Shown: positions 1 to 7,625 of the stretch, in pieces
Layout: each line of letters starts with the position of its first letter
Numbering within the stretch: position 1 is the stretch's first letter
Source of the DNA: JBQCEE01 sp051960575
GTDB taxonomy: Bacteria > Actinomycetota > Actinomycetes > Mycobacteriales > Jatrophihabitantaceae
Assembly: GCF_051960575.1 (NCBI RefSeq)
Contig: NZ_JBQCEE010000316.1
Span: forward strand, 1-7,853
DNA length: 7,853 bases
Direction of reading: 5' to 3'
Notes under the pieces: generated by a model
The model's database searches: none
What the model saw: only the letters and a program-made list of their open reading frames with translations
What the model was told of the DNA's origin: nothing
Translations under genes and position numbers: made by a program

Positions 1-1
1 C

Positions 2-592
2 GCGCACCGCCCGACCGGCGGCGTCGCTCGCGTGCGGCTGGTGCCGATCGAGGTCGTGCCGACCGGCGCGAATCAACAGGCGTTGTGGGGCGCGCGGGGT
101 GACAGCGACGACCGCGCCGCGCGGGCGCTCGCGCGCGTGCAGACCCTGCTCGGCCACGGCTCGGTGCTCGCGCCGGTGCTCGAGGGCGGGCGTGACCCCG
201 CCCAGCGCACGCGGCTGGTGCCGTGGGGCGACGACCCCGAGCCGATGCGCTCGCCCGAGCAGCCGTGGCCCGGTCAGCTGCCCGCGCCCGCGCCGTCGGT
301 GCTGCTCGATCCCCCGCGTCCGGCCCAGGTGTTGGACGCGAACCGCCGGCCGGTCGTCGTCACGCCGCGGGGCGCGATGCCGTCGCCGCCCGCGCTGTTC
401 GGGTTGGGCAGCGAGAAGCCGGTGGCGGTGCAGGGCTGGGCCGGGCCGTGGCCGGTCGACGAGCGGTGGTGGAACCCCGAGTCGGCCCGCAGCGTCGTGC
501 GCTGCCAGGTCGTCGACGTGCGCGGCCGCGCCTATCTGGTGAGCGGGACGATGCCCGCAGGCCAGTGGCAGGTCGAGGCGATCTACGACTGA
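2..592 (+). CDS. imuB: DNA polymerase Y-family protein, ImuB-like, C-terminal part (5' end outside window)
   Basis: The reading frame is open from the left edge, so only about the last 196 residues are present. The end resembles the C-terminal region of actinobacterial ImuB-like proteins, with a GWAGPWPVDERWW motif, a segment reading VVRCQVVDVRGRAYLV, and the terminal WQVEAIYD. ImuB is a Y-family polymerase homologue, thought to be catalytically inactive in mycobacteria. It bridges the beta clamp, ImuA' and DnaE2 in damage-induced mutagenesis. The polymerase fold and the clamp-binding motif would lie upstream or cannot be judged here. The middle part is Pro-rich and probably a flexible linker. 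The next gene on the same strand is a PLP decarboxylase 41 bp downstream, not dnaE2. The family call rests on remembered C-terminal motifs; a true active DinB-type polymerase is a less likely alternative. Confidence 0.8.
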   Translation, partial: AHRPTGGVARVRLVPIEVVPTGANQQALWGARGDSDDRAARALARVQTLLGHGSVLAPVLEGGRDPAQRTRLVPWGDDPEPMRSPEQPWPGQLPAPAPSVLLDPPRPAQVLDANRRPVVVTPRGAMPSPPALFGLGSEKPVAVQGWAGPWPVDERWWNPESARSVVRCQVVDVRGRAYLVSGTMPAGQWQVEAIYD

Positions 593-620
593 CCACCTGT
601 CGCCGCCCGACGGCCGGTGC

Positions 621-626
621 CAGGAT
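621..626 (+). promoter_or_regulatory. Putative -10 box (CAGGAT) of a leaderless promoter, or Shine-Dalgarno
   Basis: CAGGAT ends exactly 7 nt before the ATG at 634, so transcription could begin at the A of the start codon. The same bases contain AGGA, 8 nt from that ATG, which would serve as a Shine-Dalgarno if there were a leader. Either reading favours the start at 634 over the in-frame ATG at 625. No clear -35 hexamer is visible. Confidence 0.4.
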
Positions 627-633
627 GGCCGCC

Positions 634-2004
<1,371 letters not shown>

Positions 2005-2101
2005 CGTCGCTTGATCAACGCGGTCCGGGTTACTCCCACCTTGGGTGCGGCTTCATTTTCCGGGACGCCGGACGCGGGCGGGGGGATACCGGGGGGGACG
2101 C

Positions 2102-3109
2102 TCAGCCGGCGGCGGCGGGGCTGGGGGCGACCTTCGCGACGAACGTCTCGACGTCGTCGAGAGCCTCGCGGGCCGAGCGCGACACGCGGAAGCCCATGTG
2201 GAACACGTGGGTCTGGCGCGGCCACAGGCGCAGGTCGCCGGCGCCGCCCGCGGCGTGCAGGGCGGCGATGTAGGCCTCGGCGTCGCCCGCGAGGATCTCG
2301 TCCGCGCTCGACTGGATCAGCACCGGCGGCATGACCGAGAGGTCGTCGAGCAGCAGCTGCACCTCGGGCGAGTGCTCGGCGTCGCCGCGGTAGAAGCAGT
2401 TCATCGCCGCGCGTCCGGTGCGGGCGTCGATGACCGGCAGCCGCCGGCCGAGTTCACGCTCGCGCTGCTCGCTGACGCGCATGGTCGGGTCGACGACCGG
2501 CGAGAAGGCGACGACGCCGGCAGGGGCGGGCAGTCCGGCGCGCAGCGCGCGGGGGGTGAGGCCGAGCGAGAGGTGGCCGCCGGCCGAGTCACCCGCCACG
2601 ACGATGCGCGCCGCCGGCACGCCGGACGCGAGCAGCCACGCGTAGGCGCGCAGCACGTCGTCCGGGCCCGCAGGGAACGGGTGCTCGGGCGCGAGGCGGT
2701 AGTCGACCGAGAAGACCGAGCGCTGCAGGCGGTGCGCGAGCTCGGACGTGAGCCCCCGGTGCGAGCGCGGCGAACCGGACACGAACGCGCCGCCGTGCAC
2801 GTACAGCAGCACGCACTCGCCGCGCGTCGAGACCTCACGCTCGACCCATTCGCCGCGAACATGGCGTCCGGTGGCGTCGGTGAAGTCGGCCCGGACGTGC
2901 TCGAGGCGGGTCGACGGGTCGGGACGGAACATCGGCCGGCTGAGCTGGAACTCGAGCATGCGGCGCATGCCCTCGACCTCGACCCGGTTCATCCGGCCGC
3001 GGCGGCCGACGCCCTGCGCGTAGAGCTCGAACGCACGGAACGTGTTGCGCTGGGCCTGCTGGAGCACGCGCCGGCGGACGTCGGCGCGGGCCCGTGTTTC
3101 GGTCGCCAT
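2102..3109 (-). CDS. Alpha/beta hydrolase, HSL-like (alpha/beta-hydrolase fold-3) esterase
   Basis: A 335-residue serine hydrolase that probably cleaves carboxylic esters or lactones; the substrate is unknown. The oxyanion motif HGGAF is at 105-109, where many relatives read HGGGF. The downstream block DYRLAPEHPFPAG is typical of the hormone-sensitive-lipase family. The nucleophile elbow GDSAGG puts the catalytic Ser at 175. The SADEIL segment supplies Asp 270 and RQTHVFH supplies His 301, completing the triad. The first 60 residues are Arg-rich and helical, likely part of the cap that covers the active site. There is no signal peptide, so it is probably cytoplasmic. The ATG at 3109 is supported by a TACCGT hexamer exactly 7 nt upstream and has no usable Shine-Dalgarno. 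It lies 45 bp downstream of the flavodoxin on the same strand, so it may be co-transcribed as well as having its own promoter. Confidence 0.9.
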   Translation of the reverse strand: MATETRARADVRRRVLQQAQRNTFRAFELYAQGVGRRGRMNRVEVEGMRRMLEFQLSRPMFRPDPSTRLEHVRADFTDATGRHVRGEWVEREVSTRGECVLLYVHGGAFVSGSPRSHRGLTSELAHRLQRSVFSVDYRLAPEHPFPAGPDDVLRAYAWLLASGVPAARIVVAGDSAGGHLSLGLTPRALRAGLPAPAGVVAFSPVVDPTMRVSEQRERELGRRLPVIDARTGRAAMNCFYRGDAEHSPEVQLLLDDLSVMPPVLIQSSADEILAGDAEAYIAALHAAGGAGDLRLWPRQTHVFHMGFRVSRSAREALDDVETFVAKVAPSPAAAG

Positions 3110-3116
3110 CGTTCCG

Positions 3117-3122
3117 ACGGTA
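3117..3122 (-). promoter_or_regulatory. Putative -10 box (TACCGT) for leaderless hydrolase transcript
   Basis: On the minus strand TACCGT fits TANNNT and is followed by exactly 7 nt and then the hydrolase ATG. The identical hexamer and spacing recur before the ATG at 7626. A GGAGG-like run lies further upstream (around 3130), too far from the ATG to act as its ribosome binding site. No convincing -35 is seen. Confidence 0.5.
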
Positions 3123-3154
3123 CTCGGCGGTTCCTCCGCAGGGGCGTCCGGCGA

Positions 3155-3604
3155 TCAGGCGAGGTGCGCGGCGACGGTGGCGGCGAGCTCCCAGACGGCC
3201 TCGGGCGCGTCCTTGTCGATCGCGCCCGTGACGACGACCGGCGCGGCGACGCGCTGCCAGCCGAGCCCCTGCGTGATCGACTCGATCGCCCGCAGCGCAC
3301 CGGTGGCGTCGTTGTTGCCGTGCAGCCACGCGCCGTACGGCGCACCGGCCTTCGCGGTCAGCGTCGGGTAGTAGACCTGGTCGAAGAAGTGCTTGAGGGC
3401 GCCGGAGATGTAGCCGATGTTGACCGGCGTCCCGAGCAGGAAGCCGTCGGCGGCGAGCACGTCCGACGCGGTCGCGGCGAGCGCGGCGCGCACCTCGACG
3501 GTGACCCCCTCGATGCCCTCGGCGCGCGTGCCGGCCAGCGCGGCCTCGAGCAGTTCCTGCGTCGCCGGGGACGTGGTGTGGTGCACGACGAGCAGCGAGG
3601 GCAT
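3155..3604 (-). CDS. Flavodoxin / NAD(P)H-dependent FMN reductase family protein
   Basis: A 149-residue protein with a flavodoxin-like fold, likely an FMN-binding electron carrier or small oxidoreductase in the cytoplasm. The first beta strand MPSLLVVHH runs directly into a Thr/Ser-rich loop, HTTSPATQ (9-16), where flavodoxins hold the FMN phosphate. The GTPVNIGYISGALKHFFDQV stretch (58-77) matches the isoalloxazine-binding loop and helix of this family. Physiological partner and substrate are unknown. The ATG at 3604 was chosen because the conserved strand starts right there. A GTG at 3619 would add five residues (VNTGR) but has no Shine-Dalgarno and no -10 hexamer at leaderless spacing. The gene is divergent from the permease, with 38 bp between start codons, and lies 45 bp upstream of the hydrolase, so a two-gene transcript is plausible. 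Confidence 0.85.
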   Translation of the reverse strand: MPSLLVVHHTTSPATQELLEAALAGTRAEGIEGVTVEVRAALAATASDVLAADGFLLGTPVNIGYISGALKHFFDQVYYPTLTAKAGAPYGAWLHGNNDATGALRAIESITQGLGWQRVAAPVVVTGAIDKDAPEAVWELAATVAAHLA

Positions 3605-3610
3605 GCGTCC

Positions 3611-3616
3611 AGTGTT
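3611..3616 (-). promoter_or_regulatory. Weak putative -10 box (AACACT) for flavodoxin gene
   Basis: On the minus strand AACACT has the A2 and T6 of a -10 element and is followed by 6 nt and then the ATG at 3604. The match is weaker, and the spacing one base shorter, than at the other genes here. If real, its -35 region would fall inside the permease start region. Confidence 0.25.
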
Positions 3617-3629
3617 CACCTGCGCATGT

Positions 3630-3635
3630 CAGGGT
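3630..3635 (+). promoter_or_regulatory. Putative -10 box (CAGGGT) for permease, or Shine-Dalgarno
   Basis: CAGGGT keeps the A2 and T6 of a -10 element and ends exactly 7 nt before the GTG at 3643. The AGGG inside it, 8 nt from the GTG, could also act as a Shine-Dalgarno. Either reading supports GTG 3643 as the start. Confidence 0.4.
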
Positions 3636-3642
3636 CGTCGGC

Positions 3643-4881
3643 GTGACCGTGCTCGAACGCCGCCTCGGCACCCAGGACGCCGTCGTCGTCGGCCTCGGCG
3701 CGATGCTCGGCGCCGGCGTCTTCGCCTCCCTCGGGCCGGCGACGCGGGTGGCCGGGCCCGGGGTGCTCATCAGCCTGGTGCTGGCGGCCGTCGTGGCGTA
3801 CTGCAACGCCGACTCGTCGGCCCGGCTGGCGGCCCGGTACCCGCGCTCGGGCGGCACCTACGTCTACGGACGCGAGCGGCTCGGCCCGTTCTGGGGCCAC
3901 CTCGCCGGGTGGGCGTTCGTGGTCGGCAAGACCGCGAGCTGTGCCGCGATCGCGGTGACGTTCGGTGCGTACGCATGGCCGGCGCACCCGCACGTCGCGG
4001 CGGTGGCGATCGTCACCGTGGCCGCCGCGCTCGACGCGGGCGGGGTGCAGAAGTCGGCGGCGGTCACTCGGGTGATCGTGGCACTGGTGCTGCTGACGCT
4101 GGCGTTCGTCGTCGTGGCGTGCCTGGGCGCGGGATCACCGTCGGCCTCGCGCCTGCACCCGTTCCCCGGGGGCAGCGCGCACGGCGTGCTCACCGCCGCG
4201 GGGCTGATTTTCTTCGCCTTCGCCGGCTACGCCCGCATCGCGACGCTGGGCGAGGAGGTGCGTGACCCCGAGCGGACGATCGGCCGGGCCGTGCGCATCG
4301 CGCTCGGCACGACGGTGGTGACCTACGCGGCGGTGTTCGTCAGCGTGCTGCTGGCCGTGGGACCGGCGGCGGTCGCCGGGCAGGCGGCGCCGCTGCGTGT
4401 CGCCCTGCGCGCCGGCGACTGGTCGGGCGCGGCGCCCATCGTCCAGGTCGGGGCGGCGCTCGCCGCGGCCGGCTCGCTGGTCCCCCTGCTGCTCGGCGTC
4501 TCGCGCACGTCCTTGGCGATGGCGCGCGACGGGTACCTGCCGGGGCCGGTCGGGCGGGTCGACGGCGGCACCCCGCGGGTGGCGGTCGCCGTGCTCGGGG
4601 TGATCGTCGTCGTGCTCGCCGCCACCCTCGACCTGCGGCACGCGATCGGCTTCTCGTCGTTCGGCGTGCTGACCTACTACGCCGTGGCGAACGCCTCGGC
4701 CTGGACGCTCTCCCCCGCGCCCCGGCACCGGTTCGTCCCGGCGCTCGGCCTGGTCGGCTGCGTCGTCCTCGCCTTCGCCCTCCCCGGCGCCGACGTCCTC
4801 ACCGGCCTCGCCGCCCTCGTCCTCGGCGCGGTGTCGTTCGTCGTTGTCGAGGCCCGCCGCCGCGGCTCGGCCAACTCGTGA
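3643..4881 (+). CDS. APC-superfamily amino-acid permease
   Basis: A 412-residue inner-membrane transporter of the amino acid-polyamine-organocation superfamily. The N-terminal part has the substrate-binding break in helix 1, GAMLGAGVF (19-27), then a hydrophobic helix and the loop RYPRSGGTYVYGRERLG (65-81), a family hallmark. The FFAFAGYARIATLGEEV segment (190-206) followed by RDPERTIGRAV matches the family's helix 6 and its following loop. About 11-12 hydrophobic segments are visible, ending in a short basic tail. It is somewhat shorter than typical cationic amino-acid transporters. The substrate and the mode (proton symport or exchange) cannot be deduced. The GTG start is supported by the hexamer at 3630-3635. 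The gene is divergent from the flavodoxin and convergent with the peptidase; its TGA lies in the first unit of the downstream repeat array. A decarboxylase-permease pairing with the gene at 634 would be speculative, since minus-strand genes separate them. Confidence 0.9.
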   Translation: MTVLERRLGTQDAVVVGLGAMLGAGVFASLGPATRVAGPGVLISLVLAAVVAYCNADSSARLAARYPRSGGTYVYGRERLGPFWGHLAGWAFVVGKTASCAAIAVTFGAYAWPAHPHVAAVAIVTVAAALDAGGVQKSAAVTRVIVALVLLTLAFVVVACLGAGSPSASRLHPFPGGSAHGVLTAAGLIFFAFAGYARIATLGEEVRDPERTIGRAVRIALGTTVVTYAAVFVSVLLAVGPAAVAGQAAPLRVALRAGDWSGAAPIVQVGAALAAAGSLVPLLLGVSRTSLAMARDGYLPGPVGRVDGGTPRVAVAVLGVIVVVLAATLDLRHAIGFSSFGVLTYYAVANASAWTLSPAPRHRFVPALGLVGCVVLAFALPGADVLTGLAALVLGAVSFVVVEARRRGSANS

Positions 4882-4984
4882 CGGAAACGCGAACGGGTGA
4901 CGGGTCGAACCGGCGGGTGACGAAACGGACGATCGGGTGACGGCGAATTCGCCGTCACCTGATCTTGAGGTCCGTCACCCGATC
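4877..4984. repeat. Orientation-switching array of GTGACG units, period about 20 bp
   Basis: GTGACG cores begin at 4878, 4897, 4917 and 4937, spaced 19, 20 and 20 bp. Its reverse complement CGTCAC then begins at 4953 and 4973, again 20 bp apart. The last three direct copies share the longer core CGGGTGACG. The two inverted units (4951-4970 and 4971-4990) match at 16 of 20 positions and share GATCTTG. The array fills nearly the whole gap between the convergent permease and peptidase genes, and its first unit includes the permease stop codon. Units spaced two helical turns apart would present repeated sites on one DNA face. It could be a protein-binding array, a degenerate intergenic repeat family or a transcription-termination zone; nothing in the sequence decides between these. 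Confidence 0.75.
4931..4964. terminator. 34-bp near-perfect palindrome, possible bidirectional terminator
   Basis: The arms 4931-4947 and 4948-4964 are reverse complements at 16 of 17 positions and meet at a central GAATTC, so either transcript could fold into a long GC-rich hairpin with a minimal AATT loop. It sits between the converging ends of the permease and peptidase genes, where a shared terminator is expected. There is no U-tract on either side, so it is not a canonical intrinsic terminator, although actinobacterial terminators often lack one. The left arm also pairs perfectly over 13 bp with 4972-4984, giving a competing hairpin. Confidence 0.5.
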
Positions 4985-4998
4985 TTGGGATGCGCGAG

Positions 4999-6282
4999 CT
5001 AGAAGGCTCCGGTGCCGTTCGGGGTGCCGAGACCGGTCGGTCCGTCGTAGCCGGCGCGCGCGGTGCACAGGTACGACCCGCCGCACGAGCCGTTCGAGCC
5101 GGTCGTCACGTCGAACAGCGAGCCGGTGTTCGCGTACGGCAGCGACGGGCTGTACGAGCCGCCGTGCAGCGCCGCCACCGAGGCGACGAGCGGCGACGCC
5201 AGCGACGTGCCGCCGACCTGCGCCCAGCCGTCCAGACCCTGCACGACGCCCAGGCCGATCAGGAAGTCGCAGAGCCCGCTGCTACCACAGCTGTTGTAGG
5301 TGTCGTAGATGCCGAGGCCGCTGTTCGGGTCGGCGTCGGCCGACACGTCCGCCACGGTGCGCTTCGCACAGCCGCTGTCGTGCTGCCACGACGGCTTCGG
5401 CTCGTACGCCGAGCAGCCGCTGCCGGCGCCCGACCATGCGGCCTCCGTCCAGCCGCGGGCGTTGCTCGCCTTGGTGAGCGTCGTGCCGCCCACGCCGGTG
5501 ACGTACGGCGACGACGCCGGGTACTCGACGCCGTACCCCGAGTCGCCGGACGAGACCGTCACCGCGATGCCCGGGTGGTTGTAGTAGTGGTCGGTCGCGG
5601 TGATCGTCGCGTCCTCGCTGCCGCCGTAGCTGTTCGAGATGGCGGACGCACCCAGCCGGGCCGCGGTGTTCACCGCCGTGCCGAGGTCGTCGATCGATGC
5701 CGAGTTGGCCTCGACGAGCAGGATCGAGCAGCTCGGGCAGGCGGCGGAGACCGCGTCCAGGTCGAGGGTGATCTCGGTGGCCCAGCCGTAGTCACCGGCC
5801 GGCAGCGGGCCGGCGGCGCCGGCCTGGTTCACCTTCTTGAAGCAGCCGTTGGCCGTGGTGCACGGCGGGAGACCGAACGTCTTCCGGTAGACCGCGAGGT
5901 CGGCCTCGGCCTTCGGGTCGTCGTAGGCGTCGACGATCGCGACCGTGCGGCCCGACGCCGACAGCCCCGCGAGCTTGTACGCCGACTGGATGTCCGCCGG
6001 CTTCAACCCGACCGGGCCGGACGTGATGGCGGGGCCGGCCTGCCCGGCGAAGGTGCGAGCCTTCGCGAAGCAGGTGAGCTGACCGGCGACCGACGTGTGC
6101 GCCGCGGGCAGCAGCTTGCCGAGCAGCCGGCTGGCGGGATTCGCGCAACCGAGGTCGACGACGCCGCCGAGCAGCGGCTGGGGTGCGGCCCCTACCGGTG
6201 AGGGCGCCGCGACGAGCGCGACGACGCCGAGCGCGGCCGCGGCCAGCGCGAGCAGGGTTCGGGGTTTGCGAGGGACGGGCAC
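4999..6282 (-). CDS. Secreted S53 family (sedolisin-type) serine-carboxyl peptidase
   Basis: A 427-residue exported endopeptidase. Residues 1-32 form a signal peptide: basic VPVPRKPR, a long Ala/Leu/Val core, and a likely cleavage site after VGA. Sedolisin catalytic residues are in place: E170 and D174 in WATEITLDLD, the oxyanion Asp D247 in SSGDSGYG, and nucleophile S360 in GGTSLASP. The C-terminal DV pair (391-392) and AGYDGPTGLGTP with D413 fit the family's calcium site. The region before the catalytic domain is only about 60 residues, much shorter than the roughly 180-residue activation domain of kumamolisin-type members. Twelve cysteines lie in six near-neighbour pairs (46/71, 141/147, 182/185, 290/305, 332/338, 400/406), suggesting disulfides and an extracellular location. 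GTG 6282 was chosen because AGGAG lies 5 nt upstream and the signal peptide begins there; the frame stays open far upstream only as antisense to the antiporter. Confidence 0.92.
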   Translation of the reverse strand: MPVPRKPRTLLALAAAALGVVALVAAPSPVGAAPQPLLGGVVDLGCANPASRLLGKLLPAAHTSVAGQLTCFAKARTFAGQAGPAITSGPVGLKPADIQSAYKLAGLSASGRTVAIVDAYDDPKAEADLAVYRKTFGLPPCTTANGCFKKVNQAGAAGPLPAGDYGWATEITLDLDAVSAACPSCSILLVEANSASIDDLGTAVNTAARLGASAISNSYGGSEDATITATDHYYNHPGIAVTVSSGDSGYGVEYPASSPYVTGVGGTTLTKASNARGWTEAAWSGAGSGCSAYEPKPSWQHDSGCAKRTVADVSADADPNSGLGIYDTYNSCGSSGLCDFLIGLGVVQGLDGWAQVGGTSLASPLVASVAALHGGSYSPSLPYANTGSLFDVTTGSNGSCGGSYLCTARAGYDGPTGLGTPNGTGAF

Positions 6283-6287
6283 GGCAG

Positions 6288-6292
6288 CTCCT
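6288..6292 (-). promoter_or_regulatory. Strong Shine-Dalgarno (AGGAG) deciding the peptidase GTG start
   Basis: On the minus strand AGGAG is followed by CTGCC and the GTG at 6282, a 5-nt spacing. It is the only strong Shine-Dalgarno in good position in the window, so the peptidase mRNA probably carries a 5' leader, unlike its neighbours. Confidence 0.75.
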
Positions 6293-6398
6293 GCGGGCGC
6301 GAGCGACTGGTACGGCTGGTTACCGCCCCGACAGGATGACATCGGGTCCGTTATGTCCGTGTTTTGTGACGGGCACGGTTCGCGAGCAGCCGGCTCGG

Positions 6399-6404
6399 CA
6401 TACT
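6399..6404 (+). promoter_or_regulatory. Putative -10 box (CATACT) for leaderless antiporter transcript
   Basis: CATACT is one base from TATACT and ends exactly 7 nt before the GTG at 6412. No purine-rich Shine-Dalgarno lies between it and the start codon, so a leaderless mRNA is the simplest reading. A GGCATAC string covering it recurs upstream of the gene at 7626. Confidence 0.45.
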
Positions 6405-6411
6405 CCTGCTC

Positions 6412-7563
6412 GTGGGGTTCGGGACGCTCGCGGTCATCGGCGTCGCCGGGCTGCTCGGCCCGCTGCTGAGCGCCCGCGAGGCCTGGCGCCTGCCGGTCGT
6501 GCTGGGCGAGCTGCTCGCGGGCAGCCTGCTCGGCGTCACCGGGGTCGGCCTGCTGCACGCCGGCGACCGCACGTTCACCTTCCTCGGCCAGGTCGGCTTC
6601 GCCCTCGTCATGTTCGTCGCGGGGTCGCACGTGCCGGCCCGCGACGCACGCCTGCTCGGCGCACTGCGGGGCGGGGTCGTGCGCGTGCTGCTGGTCGGCG
6701 CGGTCGCCGCCGGCCTCGGCTTCCTGGTCGCAGCCCTGTTCGGCACGCACCACGGCGGTCTGTACGCAGTGCTGTTCGCGTCGTCGTCCGCCGCGCTCGT
6801 GCTGCCGATCGTGCAGTCGATCGGACTCACCGGTGACGCCGTGCTGCCCCTCATCGCGCAGGTCGCGATCGCGGACACCGCCTGCATCGTCGCCCTGCCC
6901 TTGGTCATCGACCCGCACCATGCCGGACGTGCCGCCCTGGGCAGCGTCGTCGTGATCGCGTCCGCCGCGGTGCTGTTCGCGGTGCTGCGCGACCTCGAAC
7001 TGCGCGGTGTGCGGCGGCGGGTGCACCGGCTGTCGGAGCAGCGCAAGTTCGCCCTCGAGCTGCGCATCAACCTCATCATCCTGTTCGCGCTGGCGGCGGT
7101 CGCCGTGCGCCTGCACGTGTCGGTGCTGCTCGCCGGCTTCACCCTCGGGCTCTCGATCGCGCGCATCGGCGAGCCGCGGCGGCTGGCCCGCCAGCTCTTC
7201 GCGGTCGCCGACGGCTTCTTCGGCCCGCTGTTCTTCGTCTGGCTCGGCGCCTCGGTCGACCTGCGGCAGCTCGGCGTGCACCCCTCGGCCGCGGTGCTCG
7301 GCGTCGCGCTCGGGCTCGGCGCCGTACTCGCGCACGCGGCCGCCCGCGCCCTCGGCCAGCCGCTGCCGCTCGCCGCGCTCGCCGCCGCGCAGGTCGGCGT
7401 GCCGATCGCCGCGACGACCATCGGCGGCTCGCTGCACCTGCTGCGCCCGGGCGAGGCCGGCGCCATCCTGCTCGGCGCGGTCATCACGATCGGCGCGTCG
7501 GTGGCGGCCGGCGCCGTCGCGGCCCGCCGCGCCAGAACCCCGGATGCCGCACCCGGGCCGTGA
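6412..7563 (+). CDS. CPA2/Kef-type cation:proton antiporter, membrane domain only
   Basis: A 383-residue integral membrane protein of the monovalent cation:proton antiporter-2 family, probably exchanging Na+ or K+ for H+ across the inner membrane. The N-terminal RLPVVLGELLAGSLLG (26-41) is the conserved family start. A glycine-rich helix follows with FALVMFVAGSHV (63-74), where relatives often have LFLAGLE-like sequence. The core motif reads AIADTACIV with D155; many relatives have two acidic residues here. FFGPLFFVWLGASVDL (269-284) matches the conserved late helix. There are about 12 hydrophobic segments, and the protein ends in a short Arg/Pro/Ala tail. No TrkA-N/RCK nucleotide-binding domain follows, unlike KefB/KefC. 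The GTG start is supported by the CATACT hexamer and by the first helix starting at once. It is divergent from the peptidase and 62 bp upstream of the next gene. Ion specificity is unknown. Confidence 0.88.
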   Translation: MGFGTLAVIGVAGLLGPLLSAREAWRLPVVLGELLAGSLLGVTGVGLLHAGDRTFTFLGQVGFALVMFVAGSHVPARDARLLGALRGGVVRVLLVGAVAAGLGFLVAALFGTHHGGLYAVLFASSSAALVLPIVQSIGLTGDAVLPLIAQVAIADTACIVALPLVIDPHHAGRAALGSVVVIASAAVLFAVLRDLELRGVRRRVHRLSEQRKFALELRINLIILFALAAVAVRLHVSVLLAGFTLGLSIARIGEPRRLARQLFAVADGFFGPLFFVWLGASVDLRQLGVHPSAAVLGVALGLGAVLAHAAARALGQPLPLAALAAAQVGVPIAATTIGGSLHLLRPGEAGAILLGAVITIGASVAAGAVAARRARTPDAAPGP

Positions 7564-7612
7564 TCGGCTCGCGCCACGCCGCCGACCCTTCCAAATGCCT
7601 TGCATGCGGGCA

Positions 7613-7618
7613 TACCGT
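7613..7618 (+). promoter_or_regulatory. Putative -10 box (TACCGT) for leaderless transcript of the last gene
   Basis: TACCGT fits TANNNT and ends exactly 7 nt before the ATG at 7626; hexamer and spacing are identical to those before the hydrolase gene. No Shine-Dalgarno lies between. The 62-bp gap after the antiporter would therefore hold an independent promoter. Confidence 0.5.
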
Positions 7619-7625
7619 CTCGAAC

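Larger units (their letters stand above)
6283..6411. other. Divergent intergenic region between peptidase and antiporter
   Basis: This 129-bp gap must hold the peptidase promoter and the antiporter promoter. It contains a locally AT-richer patch (about 6338-6370), GACAT and ATGTC half-sites at 6338-6342 and 6353-6357 forming a small inverted repeat, and two GTCCGT copies 9 bp apart (6346 and 6355). I could not identify a convincing -35/-10 pair for the peptidase. The half-sites are short and may be chance. Confidence 0.4.

Noticed and set aside
223..633. Upstream extension of the decarboxylase frame through imuB
   Set aside because: It overlaps conserved ImuB coding in another frame, and the extension is low-complexity Arg/Ala without family similarity.
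2005..2101. Possible terminator in the decarboxylase/hydrolase convergent gap
   Set aside because: The best inverted repeat (CACC/GGTG near 2038-2048) has a 4-bp stem, there is no T-tract, and the G-run near 2080-2098 has no matching arm. The TTGATCAA palindrome at 2011-2018 is too short to interpret.
3605..3619. GTG at 3619 as the flavodoxin start
   Set aside because: No Shine-Dalgarno and no -10 hexamer at leaderless spacing, and the conserved first strand begins at the ATG at 3604.
2045..3646. Long plus-strand open frame across the hydrolase and flavodoxin genes
   Set aside because: It is antisense to two genes with intact catalytic or cofactor motifs, its translation is Arg/Gly/Ala-rich without domains, and its codon pattern does not match its neighbours.
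6366..6372. GTGACGG upstream of the peptidase as an outlying copy of the array unit
   Set aside because: A 7-mer of this composition recurs elsewhere by chance (CCGTCAC also occurs within the peptidase coding region near 5556), and no 20-bp periodicity surrounds it.
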